Translations under genes and position numbers: made by a program
The notes under the pieces: generated by a model
Told to the model about the DNA's origin: nothing
Database searches by the model: none
The model's input: the letters and a program-made list of their open reading frames with translations, nothing else
Shown here: in pieces, positions 1 through 9,410 of the stretch
Layout: every line of letters begins with the position of its first letter
Numbering within the stretch: the first letter of the stretch is position 1
NCBI RefSeq assembly: GCF_963678635.1
Contig: NC_087068.1
Coordinates: 57,645,896-57,709,895 of the forward strand
DNA from: Symsagittifera roscoffensis
Taxonomy: Eukaryota; Xenacoelomorpha; Acoela; Convolutidae
DNA: 64,000 nt
Direction: 5' to 3'

Positions 1-150
1 TTTAAAAATTTAAAATACCAGAACATTCTAGCCTTCACGATTCGTCCAATCGTCTGAATAACACTGTTAATCCTCTAGAACTGCCAATGCGGAAGGTTAG
101 CTGCTAATAATCCGAAATTGCATTTTCGTTCATTCTGGTCGAATGTCACA
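1..150 (-). mobile_element. 3' LTR, first 150 bases only
   Basis: On the minus strand the LTR begins TGTGACATTCGACCAGAA at position 150 and runs out of the window. The boundary is inferred from the full LTR copies at 28364-29267 and 41195-42757. These begin with the same sequence and end with CGGGCGAATGTTACA, which gives an imperfect terminal inverted repeat and the TG...CA ends usual for LTRs. Confidence 0.75.
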
Positions 151-163
151 TACTCCCCGGACA
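151..163 (-). promoter_or_regulatory. Polypurine tract (plus-strand primer site)
   Basis: TGTCCGGGGAGTA lies directly before the LTR start on the minus strand. The same core directly precedes the LTR start at 28350-28363 and 41181-41194, and on the minus strand after 29423. In LTR elements this is the RNase H-resistant primer site for second-strand synthesis. The tract is G-rich and short, and the assignment rests on its position. Confidence 0.6.
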
Positions 164-987
164 GCCCGGTCAATGTCACCATTGAATCTCGTATTGTTCG
201 TAAAAATGGTACAGTGCCATCGAACAGAATTTACAAAATGCACGAAATTACTTTTATCCACGTCATATCGACTCACTGCAGAATATAAATGGCATCATAC
301 TACACTACTATAGCCTTGCAAATTCTTTCACTAATCTGCACTTTGAGGATATGACCTAAGATAAAACATTTTTTCTGACTTCCAATGTCAATGCCCTGAT
401 TTAAAACTTTTTCTCCTAGGTTTTAAAAGGTGTTAGTTTGCAGGACAGTCCTGCCAACCATCATGCTAAAATTATCCTACTATGCTTCTTCCCTTCGGAA
501 ATTTTAGTTGTTATTGGTCCTGAATAATAAAATTAAGGAACTCTGTGGTTAGAAAGAACAATGAAACAATCTCCCTCTTCAAGAGGTTACCCAAGCCTTT
601 CATGTCACCACAAAGTGATCAGTTGTCCTAGTTGATTAAAAACAATCATGCAGGCTATAATATTTAAATATACTCTTTACTCAAGTCTTTCTAAATAAAT
701 AGTAAGTGTCTCTAAAGCCACTAACTAAAATCAAAATACAAACTTATATATGCAACAAATTCTTTAATGTTCAAAACTCAACTAAATGTTTTCTTTCAGT
801 TTCAATTACAACTTGGTTGCTTAGTTTCTCACTTGAGTTTTTTGTCACACATATAAAACAATTCTGAGTTTTAACTTCTTCTCTTTCGTCACTTCTTTGT
901 TTCTTCTTTTTTCGTCGTTTAGAAGTTCTAAAACTTCTAAATTCTTCTAATTACGTTTCTTTTTGCATCTTGTTCTTCGGCCATTTG
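164..987 (-). mobile_element. 3' untranslated region of the LTR element
   Basis: About 820 bases between the ORF2 stop and the polypurine tract carry no ORF of note. The stretch is well conserved with 29424-30258 (minus), 27567-28350 (plus) and 40384-41181 (plus). Shared landmarks include the CAGGACAGTCCTGCCAACC hairpin-like segment near 440-460 and the repeated GTTTAGAAGTTCTAAAACTT palindrome near 918-937. Conservation in a long non-coding 3' segment suggests an RNA-level role, which is an inference. Confidence 0.6.
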
Positions 988-2592
988 TCACTGCTCCATC
1001 TCCTCCTCCTGCGACATTGACTCTGCACTTTCAGTTTCTTTGTCTTGTAACACATCGGTAGCTATTCTGACGCTGTGTTTCATGATGCTCCTCCAATTAC
1101 GCTTTTCCGAAGCTTCCAGTAGTGGTTCCTTTTCCATCATCACCTTTTCCTCCAAGACTAGTCCCAGCCTGGTCTGCTGATTAGCAGCGCTTCTTATCGT
1201 TGCAATTTTAGACGTCCAGAATCTTAGCAACACTCCTTGCTCGTAATCAACGAAGCAATCGCGTATGTCTTCATTTAGGAATGGATTGTACGCTATCCCT
1301 ACGATTCCTGACACGTAACTGTAGGCCTTCTTCATGATCGGTCCACAGTATTCACTGGATTTCGGCATTGCTCCCATAGATTCCTTAGTGAGCCTCAGCT
1401 CTTTGTTTGAGAATCTCCTGATTTCGTCTATTTTCCTCATGGGTTCTAGCTCCACGGGTTCTTTCATGTTCACCCTCATTGGTTTGCTTTGATGCACGTC
1501 CAGCAGTGCAAACAAGAGTAACGCTTTCGCTCGTTCATCACCTTCTCTCAGTATCTTGACACAGGTGTTCAAGGCTGGCACTGAAATTTGCTCTATCATG
1601 AACCGGATGAAATAGAGAGCGTCTCTCCGCTTCGCGCACGCTACTGCTATTCCTTCTTGGATTATCAGATCGCTCATGCCCGTCATCAGGAATACCTTGT
1701 CTTCCTTTGACCTTTTCCTTTCCTCTGAATCATATTCCCCGCGAGTCAGTCCGATCATGCACCAGGCGAACCGCAGCTGTAATTCAGTTCTCACGTAAAG
1801 TACTGCTATCAGAGCGGGTATCTTCGGTGTGGTCCTCATTTCTTCTTCGAAGTACCGTCACACTATTGCTTTCCATGGAAGGCTCACCAACTGCTCAATC
1901 GTCTCTGCCTGCATCTCGGACGATGCTAGAGTCCCATATGCTCTCTGCTTGAGGGTGGTGCCTTACATCATGGTCTCCAGATAACCTTCCATGGCACTTT
2001 TGTCTTCCAGAGCCATTAAGTATTCTCTGACCGAGTTTCTGTACTCCAACATCTCCCTGTATCCACCGGCGGGTTCTTCTATTGATACAGTAACCGACAG
2101 TATCAGTCGGTTATATTCCACTGGGACTAGTTGTCCTACGACACTTCCCTTTCCGTGGTTCATGGGAGACGGTTTAAAGTCTTTCATGGTACTCTCCCCG
2201 CATTGGCTGAGTATTTTCATTTCCAATGTTGCTCCAGTCAGAGTGCGGTACTCCGTTTGGATTTTTAACTTCCCGGCTGACTGATCCTCCTCCTCTCCAT
2301 AGACTATTTTGATCTCCTCATAGCCGAAGGGCGCTAGGAAGGTTCTCGTCCGTAGCTTTCCTCCCACTGTTAACTCTGGTTTCACACTCGTCAAAATCAG
2401 GGAGGCCTCAGGTAATTCAGCTCTGCCTCTCATCCTCATAGGAGCCAAATTCAGTTCTGCCCATTTTGTGTCAAACGCTCTATGCTTCGGAGTCGTGGCA
2501 TTACTGATTTGCCTTCTCGTCGCCTGATCCGTGTAAGCAAATCGCGTGTACTGTAACACTGCGACATTCCTGCCCACAAAACACGGATCCAT
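988..2592 (-). pseudogene. ORF2 C-terminal region, left copy with internal deletions
   Basis: Frames 2592-1963 and 1839-988 carry segments also found in the other copies: a segment ending YRTLTGATLEMKIL, then EEPAGGYREMLEYRNS, then the terminal ETESAESMSQEEEMEQ. Relative to the copy at 30259-36119, about 0.9 kb is missing before RTLTGATL. More than 1 kb is missing between LGLVLEEKV and PLLEASEKRNW, and another piece before SVRIATDVLQD. The join at about 1130 is in frame. The acidic Glu-rich C-terminus is conserved in all copies. No domain is assigned. Confidence 0.6.
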
Positions 2593-2620
2593 CGTTTCCG
2601 AGAATTTCGCTACCCTCCTT

Positions 2621-5051
2621 TCATTCTCTCAGCCTAGGAAATTGCACTGCGGAGACTGCTCCGAGCAACATCCTTCTCATCAGAGGGAACTCAGGGTTTT
2701 CCTCCGGCAATTTCTTGTAATCACCCCAGCCTTTTGTCTCTTCTCTCACTTTATGGTATGCTGTAGTGAAACGAGGAATTCTTGTTATCTCACCATTCAT
2801 CTTGTCATAGGGCCTTAGATTCCAGAGCTTCGGAAATACTTCAATGTGCCCTCTCTCCACTTCTCTCATACGATCACGAAAGTGATCGTCGAAGTTGACG
2901 ACCGTCATTTCTCGCTCTGCTATCTTTCCAAACAACAGATCCTCGCTCATGAGTTCTCGCAATACATGCTGCTCACACCAGTTCAGCACACTCCCGTCCA
3001 CTGCTGATATGAGGTTCAGGTGCAGCACCGACCTCCTGTATGCTTCCACCTTAACATCAGGGAACGCAAACGTGACTGCTGGTCCATAGATTAGTGTCAC
3101 AAACACCGTGGCTCCTCTGATCGACGCTAAGGGATCGGTCCTCATAGCCAAGCTTAGATCTGTTAGCAGGGGTATGCCCCCAACATGTCGTCTCACGTCT
3201 TCCTCCCTCTCAATCGTCTCATCCTCTCCTGTTCCAAAGCGATTATGTTGCAGGAGGTACTGGATAAAAGTATGTCTCAAATATCTTATCTTATTCCAGG
3301 AATCCGTGGCTTTCTTCACGTCGAACTTCCTCACATTCTCTCTCATCTGTTCTGAGTAGCGTGTCAAATTCATTAGTCCTCCCAATTTTCCATGGGTTAT
3401 CGCAATAAATGTTTCGGTGAGCAGCACAACCCGTTTTTTTACGAAGGTTTCTGCTCCCAACGTGACAAACAAGGCTAGTATTTCGACGATTGATACTTCC
3501 ACTACTGCTTGGAGGAATTCTTTTATCAGATATCGAGAGAATTTTGGGTAGACTTTCGCCAAGAAGGACGCGGTCCATCCGGCTCCCAACCCTTCCAGCA
3601 TGCTATCAGTCCGTTCAAAGTCTTCTTCTCCCTTCACCTTCTGAGTCCAGAAAGTTTCCAGGGTAACTTGGCACACTCTGTTTACAAACTCGGCTGCCTT
3701 CTCCTCAGCATTTTCGACCAGGTTCACCTCCTTCACCAGGTAGGCATGAATCTTCCGGATTATCACTGGGCCTTGCTCAAAAGCATCCTCAACCAATGCC
3801 GCTACTCGAGGAGTTAGGTGTATCCACTGGTTAGCCACTGGTTTGGTTCTCAAAACCATCGCCTCCAAGTGAGCTCTGGTATCCTTGGAGTTCTTTCTTC
3901 TCTCTCCTTCCTCCTTTATGTCCATTCCTCGGAACCATAAATCATTCGACATCGCCACAATTAATCGAAGGTCGTCATCTATTCCTGGCTTCAACTTGAG
4001 TTGTCGACTGAAGTTGGACAGTTCCAACCCCAGCACTTCATCCAACACTAGCATGTGTAGTGAATGGTCCTTGAATCCTCTCATCGCATTCGAGATATCC
4101 GACCACACCGCAGGTAGTTCAGCCCTGAGTGGTCTCAAATTCTCCATTTCTATCTCGCGATTTGGGGCCGATATGATCACATCATATTTCCCTTCCGAGA
4201 GCAAAGCCACAATCGCATACACGAACTTTAGTCCATCCGGGAGACGTGCATACCCCGGAGACAGCGCGAACACGGCTCTCGGTGTTATCTTGGTGAAGGA
4301 ACCTTCTTTCAGGGTATCCTCTATTTCACCGCTGTCTTTTATCGCTGGCCCTACAGCCGCTTCGGCTGTCGTAGTCTCTCTGAGTCTGCTCAGGAAACCT
4401 CTGCTGTGTAGATGGTCATTGATGCCAGCGAACACAATTGTGATTGGGTTCATATCCGTCTGCCTTTGCACTCCGATTGCCCTCGACACGGATTGTGTTA
4501 AGTCCAGGTCAACCGCTGCCAACATTCTTACATCAGGCCGAAACAGCGACTTGGAGGTATATACGAAGTCTGAATTTGCGACTATCATGATCCTAGCCTT
4601 CGTCAATTCTGCCTTGTCGTATGCAGCAAAGATGTTTTCATCTTTCTTTATCGCCTGCAACCGTCGCCCTTGTTGTCAGGAATCTCCCAGGTCTCTCTTC
4701 TCGATTTCCTTCATCGTGATTCAGTTTCACGTCTTGTAAAGGTCTTGCATTCACTGGACCCATTGTATTGTTCGAGGGCAGTCCCTCTAGGTGGGCGAAC
4801 CTCAAGGCAGTTGTAGAGCTGTTTATGCCAGCAGCTATCAACCAGTCCACTCCTGTTATCGAGTACAGTCCGCTGACAGATAACCTCGCTCCATTAAGCA
4901 TCCTCATGGCATCTGCTGCAAAACTCACCGTCTGAAGGTTCAGCCTTCGTCTAGGATTGATGGTTCTTCTCAAGGGCGCTTCCCCCAATCGAGCTTGTAC
5001 ATCCGTTCTGTGCCCGGGTTCGCTGGAGCTTTGCGGCTTATAGATGGTCAC
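2621..5051 (-). pseudogene. ORF2 middle region with a second, degenerate SGNH-like segment
   Basis: The frames 5051-4638 and 4660-2621 overlap and are separated by one frameshift; the second is open for 679 residues. Its first 120 residues resemble a second SGNH fold: a strand then ANSDF in place of GDS (residues 28-32), and VFAGINDHLHSRG (76-88), which matches the GxND block III. The nucleophile region is altered, so catalysis is doubtful. The following 550 residues are mostly helical in appearance, rich in Leu, Glu and Arg, with no motif I recognise. The homologous minus-strand segments 36116-35817 and 35820-34762 are close in sequence, so this is a conserved coding region rather than chance. 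Confidence 0.6.
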
Positions 5052-5177
5052 GTGTTTTCAGGTTAGGAGGTACAAGTGTTGAAATTGCTGGATTGTTCGG
5101 TGACTCTTCCTTCTTCAGCACTCCCATGTCAAAGAGTTCTTCTTCCATTTCATCTAGTCGCTCTTGGAAGACTCTGT

Positions 5178-5807
5178 TCAAGCTTGTCCCTTGATGCTGT
5201 CAAAGTGGATGCCGTCAGTAGTCAATCTCGCCTGATCCATAGCTTTCAGCTCATGCTCAATATCCATAAGGATCATGCTTCCGGCATTCCGACTCGCGAG
5301 ATTCCTCATGATGTTGTTCCACCTGATCACTCCTTCTTTAAGTCTCCTCCCTGCCGCAGTCAACGTCTTCGTACTCATTCGTGCAGTGCAAACGGTCAGT
5401 ACATCGCAGTTGAACTTCTGCCAGAGAGTAATTAATAGGCATATCATCAACGATTGCCACAGCGCCTCTTCCTCATCTGAGCTTCTCGAGATGTTGTTTG
5501 TCCCTACTAGGATCATCACGTGAGGGATTCTCCCTGGGTTCATCAGCTCCACCATCCAAAATACTTGGTCTGTCGTTGCGCCTCCAAACGCCATCACCGT
5601 GGTGATCCAGGAAGTCCTCAAATTTTGGAGCACTCTGACCAAGCTGTCTCCCAGTATCAGATGTGATGTCCCAATTGGCGGTTGCTGCAGGTTTACTGCT
5701 GGGTTCCAGGTCGCTCTTTTGAAGCAGGCTCTCGGATCCGTGTCCGGAACTCCTGTGAAGTTATACTTCAACTGATTGATTTTCTGTACATCAATCACTC
5801 GGGACAC
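5178..5807 (-). pseudogene. SGNH/GDSL-hydrolase-like domain of ORF2
   Basis: The 209-residue frame shows all the SGNH-family blocks in order. Block I is LILGDSLVRVL with the nucleophile Ser55. Block II is the glycines in MAFGGATTDQ (75-76), block III is ILVGTNNIS with Asn104, and block V is TTDGIHFDS with Asp198 and His201. Spacing fits a compact SGNH fold of about 190 residues. Family members are mainly esterases and acyl or acetyl hydrolases; the substrate cannot be deduced. Esterase domains are known in some non-LTR elements (CR1-like), but here the domain lies downstream of a Ty3/gypsy pol. The domain itself is unbroken although the surrounding ORF is frameshifted. The N-terminal frame start is not a reliable start codon. 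Confidence 0.78.
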
Positions 5808-5875
5808 TTAGTCGTCCATCTGTCTCTATCAGCTTCCTCGTCGTCTGTTCCACGACTGGGTCACCTAAGGTATCA

Positions 5876-6684
5876 CTAGGGTCGACCAGTTGCAGCCGGG
5901 AGTCGCGTTTCTATACTCTGACTCATTTCTCGAGGCGTCAAGAGTTCCATCGGGGACTGCCCACGAGGAATATCCCTTGTAGGTATCACTTTTTCCACGG
6001 CTGCCGTTAACGACAGACGCTCCGACCGCTGCTTGTATTCTCGCCTCAAGCGCTCTATCTCTTCACCCTGCTTCTTGTTGCAGTCTTCAAACAACTTCCT
6101 CCACATATCCCTATCTTCTTCTATGGTGAGCATGGTCTTGGTCATCTCGTCCAGCTCCTTTCTAGTCGTCTCCAGCTCGTCTTTAATCCCATCTAGATCT
6201 TGCATGGTTTCGTTCGTTTGAACCTCCTCTCCTACTCTCGCCCTCTTTGGTGGCACAGCTACTCTCAGTGGTGAACTAGACGCGGCATCCACGCTGTTCA
6301 TTTCTTGATGCATTCTTCTCAGTCCAGGCTTAGGCTTGGTGGGAAAGGGCATCTCACCTGGTTGGTAGGTCCTCGAACTTCCCAATCCAGGCTCGTTCGC
6401 CAAGTCACTCCCTGAGAGAGCCCCGTTTCTCCACCTCATCACTCTCATGTTCGGGCGGTCTAACACTCCTCTTTCTCCGTATGCTGCTATCAATAGGACT
6501 TCCGTGGGGCGGTCCCCACGGTTGTCATGCCCCAAGACGGTTACAGGGCGGTCAGCAACATGACTACCTCTGGGTCCTCCAGAGCGAAATCTCGATCCAT
6601 TAGCCGACGATAGATCGCATCTGCCATCGGTCCTACATATGCCTCTGCCAGGTCCATCAATTCATCCAAGTTGAAATTGTCCAT
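5876..6684 (-). pseudogene. ORF2 N-terminal part: acidic leader and coiled coil
   Basis: An ATG at 6684 opens a 47-codon frame beginning MDNFNLDELMDLAEAY and stopping at 6541. A different frame from 6535 to 5876 continues with a Pro/Arg-rich stretch (PKPGLRRMHQE, VPPKRARVGEE), then a long heptad-like run rich in Glu, Lys, Leu and Arg. That run reads as a coiled coil of about 80 residues (roughly residues 105-185 of the 219-residue frame). The ATG at 6684 is the best candidate start of ORF2, because upstream there is only AT-rich spacer after the pol-side frame. The frameshift near 6540 is taken as decay. Confidence 0.5.
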
Positions 6685-7053
6685 TCTCTTTCGCTTTCGA
6701 TTTGATTATTGATTCAACAATTTGAACTCAAGTGAGTGATTAAATGATCAATCAGGATATAGAAAAGAGTTCACGAATCTCACACTTGTCAACTTTGCAG
6801 TAGTTTTGTTTAAAATTTATTTAAAACGATCAGATAAAAAGATAAAAATTACTAAAATCAATCACATTCTAAAATTTTGGAATTCGACCTAAGATTGGAC
6901 AGTCCAAACTTTGGATCTATTCGTCATTCAGTTGTTCGTGGTCACTAACTCCTTCTTACCCTTATGTCTTGATAACATAACACATAACAACACATAACAC
7001 ATATCACACACAACATACATTTAGTATGACGCCCCCCTGTATGCCACCTAAAC
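6685..7053 (-). other. Spacer between the pol-side frame and ORF2
   Basis: AT-rich stretch with no frame of note. It includes an ACA-rich low-complexity run (about 6976-7018, repeats of ataacac/aacacat). It would hold the signals for expressing ORF2, for example a splice acceptor for a subgenomic RNA, but none can be assigned with confidence. Confidence 0.4.
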
Positions 7054-7665
7054 TCAGCCTACACTTAAGTAATAATTCTTATGCAAGTATACTTGCATAT
7101 TAATATCAGAGAAGATTACGTGTATCAGCGCGTTCAGTTCTCGTGGATGCAGTCGTCCTCTGTTCGGATCGTACACTGGAAGCGAAAGCTCCTTCACTTC
7201 CCTTTCCACGAGGAAGTTTCTCAATCTCGCCAAGGACAAGACTAGATTTTCTGGTTCCACGTGCCGCTTCTCCGTCGCCTTCGTCACCAAGAAGCATAAG
7301 TACTTTCCCGGTATCTGTGACGCCGCTGGAGGCAAGGCTGCTACGCCCCCTATTCCTGGTCTTTGCTTCCAAAGGAATTCTAAGTTTTTATAATCTCTCT
7401 TAAAATTTTCTGCTAACGCTGTCTTAAAACTCATGTCTGCTGTGATTGCTATCGCACACGTTCTATTCGTGAGTATGAAATCACTGTCTGTTAGTATTAT
7501 GCTACTTGAATATTCATTTAGTAAGTTGAAATATGACTCAACTATCCTCCCTATGTCCGGTTTCTTAGGGTCCTCGCCTGTTTCTGCTCCTAAATCCCCT
7601 GTTTCTCTTGCTATTCTCAATTTTTTTATTAAAAAATTTTCAGTGTGGGTACGTCCTACCCCCAC
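7054..7665 (-). pseudogene. Macro-domain-like (TARG1/Poa1-type) module at the end of Pol
   Basis: A 203-residue minus-strand frame follows the integrase tail with a single-base frame offset at 7656-7665. Residues 56-200 match the layout of small TARG1/Poa1-like macro domains. There is a first strand and helix (AIAITADMSFKTALAENFKRDY, 71-92), then RPGIGGVAAL (102-111), then YLCFLVTKATEK (122-133). Next come the helix PENLVLSLARLRNFL (138-152), the strand KELSLPVYDPNRGRL (158-172), and a final helix and strand ending VYLHKNYYLSVG. Macro domains bind or hydrolyse ADP-ribose derivatives. Lys129 lies where the TARG1 catalytic lysine would be, but the usual Gly-rich loop with Asp is replaced by YDPNRG. 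Binding without the canonical hydrolysis is possible. Assignment is by pattern only. Confidence 0.6.
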
Positions 7666-8561
7666 TCCCCGGACAAAATATCCATCGACGTCCCCGTCGA
7701 TCGCATACCGGGTATCATGTCGAGATTGGAAGCCGGAATGAGTAGTCTTCCTTCCTGGGCAGCCCAGGAAGGATCCTCTTGTTCGGTTTTCATGTATTTT
7801 ATGCTTTCACGATCCACATCTTGAATCGTGACACTGTTCTCCTTTGGGTCCGACGTCATTTCGTTCAGCCATTCCAAGACACGCAAATTCGTCAAGTTTT
7901 GTTCAGATGAATGCTGTTGCTCGTCGTTGATTTCAACCTCGGGCTTGGACCGGTCATCGACCAACTCCTCGTCGTGATCATCGATTATGCCAATGTCCTG
8001 TGACACAGTTATTTCTTCTAGACCCACTACTTCTTCCCCTATCTTCTTTAGGTATTTACTGTCCACTACAAAATCGTCGCCGTAAGGGTTATATCTCTTC
8101 TTGGATCTTGTCCTGTCATTCTGTCGAGTCTTTATCGTCAACGGAAGATCCGGTTCCAAGTTATTTGCAACCTCCCTTTGTTCAGGGTCTTGCCACTCCT
8201 CTTCTGCGTAGGGTAAAGTTTCATCGTCTGCTTCAATCACCTCATTTGGATTCAGGTCCAGTGGTGTACTTGTTCCTTCCTCTACGACTTCGTTTCCATC
8301 GTTCTTTTCCCTGGTGCCCTTCTCGTTGACCTCACAAGCAGGGTCCATCATTAGATAATCCCCCTCTTCCATGTCTGCAGGTATACACCAGTCTTCTGTC
8401 GATGGATTGTGTGGCTTAATGTTTTCGTAATGAGCGGCTCGACCAGTATTCAGTCTATAAAAGCGTCCCTCCTGGTGCACTTCCGTAATCATGAATGGTC
8501 CCCTCCACATTTCAGGAGCTTTTTCGTTCCTTTCGGTGGTATAACGTTCTGAAATACCCAT
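7656..8561 (-). pseudogene. Integrase C-terminal tail: GPY/F-like segment and acidic linker
   Basis: The 301-residue frame starts with a segment like the GPY/F module of Ty3/gypsy integrases: EMWRGPFMITEVHQEGRFYRL (residues 17-37), then RAAHYENIKPHNPS. Such modules bind DNA or help multimerisation. Then comes a strongly acidic linker of about 200 residues (DDETLPYAEEEWQDPEQ, IIDDHDEELVDDR). The frame ends in a stop ten bases into the macro-module frame. Shifting by one base upstream would join the two, so the macro module was probably the Pol C-terminus; this is inferred. No chromodomain is seen. Confidence 0.65.
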
Positions 8562-8694
8562 ACGTAGTCTCCTACCGAGTAAGCTTTTGCACCAGTTGCT
8601 CTCTTGTCAAATATTTTCCTCTGCCTTGCCTGTGCTTGCTGAGTATTTCATCTACACAAGTCATTCAACTCTTGCTGACACCTAATTACATCCC

Positions 8695-9410
8695 TCACGT
8701 AGACCTGTTTTGTTTCCCCGCATACTCTGGGTAGAAAAAGGTCAAGGGCAAAGACTTCTCGTGTCCAGTTAGCATCATGTGTGGACTAACTCCGGTGGTG
8801 GAGTGTTGCGTGCTATTATAAGCTGCCATCACCTGTGGAAGGTATCTGTCCCAATCGGTCATGCACCTGGAACAATATACCCTCAGCATTGACACTAACG
8901 TTCAATTCTACCTTTCTACTAAGCCATTCGTCTGGGGATGGTATGTCGTGGAGTCACCTTGAGCAACCTGTGAGCGTCTCATAAGCTCTTTCGTGAGTTC
9001 TCCTACGAAAGCTATTCCGTTATCCGATTGAAACGTCATCGGACACCATGTCTGGCTATCCACGTATTGATCAGGTGGTCGCACGTCTCTTCCGCTGAGG
9101 CAGTTATGCAGGGCAGGGCCTCTGCATAATTCGTGAAGTGATCTATCATGACCAAGACTTGATTATAACCACTGTCTGTCATGCATATCTTTTGGTGATC
9201 TATCTGCACCACCTCGTTTAATTCAGAAGACTCGATCGATTGTAAAGGAAATCGCAATTTCCTTGGATCCTTTACCTGTAGGCATGACAGACGCGCTGTT
9301 ACCCACTTCTCACATGCCGTTTTCATTCCAGGCTACTCAAAGCGCTTCAAGATCCTCTTATATACTTTGTCGATCACTTGATGGCCCATCTGATTATGCG
9401 ACCTGAACAA
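8695..9410 (-). pseudogene. Integrase core (DD35E), broken
   Basis: The zinc-binding region shows HNQMGH at 9381-9398. Where the CxxC pair is expected the sequence is RLSC, so one ligand is lost. The catalytic triad is visible: Asp in VVQIDHQ (codon near 9200), Asp in FQSDNG (9022-9024) and Glu in GLVER (8914-8916). Thirty-five residues lie between the last two, as in Ty3/gypsy and retroviral integrases. An in-frame stop follows GLVER at 8908-8910, and another interrupts the zinc-binding part. The frame 8895-8695 carries the following helix (YCSRCMTDWDRYLPQVMAAY). Integrase inserts the cDNA into the host genome; this copy cannot be functional. Confidence 0.85.

Larger units (their letters stand above)
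988..6684 (-). pseudogene. ORF2 of the LTR element (envelope position), left copy, broken
   Basis: A chain of minus-strand reading frames (6684-5876, 5807-5178, 5051-4638, 4660-2621, 2592-1963 and 1839-988) is read as one ancestral ORF. Fragments overlap or abut, and the more complete copies at 30259-36119 and 38467-40383 continue the same protein. Compared with those copies, this one has lost a stretch corresponding to about 33130-34060 and two more near its C-terminus. Adding the segments missing here but present in the other copies gives an ancestral protein of very roughly 2,700 residues. No envelope signature (signal peptide, furin site, fusion peptide) is recognisable. Function is unknown apart from the SGNH-like parts. 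Confidence 0.72.

Noticed and set aside
3885-4739. 284-codon plus-strand frame opposite ORF2
   Set aside because: Antisense shadow of the conserved minus-strand ORF2; the minus-strand reading is supported by other copies, the plus-strand reading is Ser/Leu-rich with no motifs.
988-6684. Retroviral-type envelope protein
   Set aside because: Position fits, but there is no signal peptide, furin site, fusion peptide or convincing membrane anchor.
7656-7665. Programmed frameshift between the Pol tail and the macro module
   Set aside because: The G-run overlap is suggestive, but no standard slippery heptamer is in the right frame, and single-base decay is common throughout this copy.
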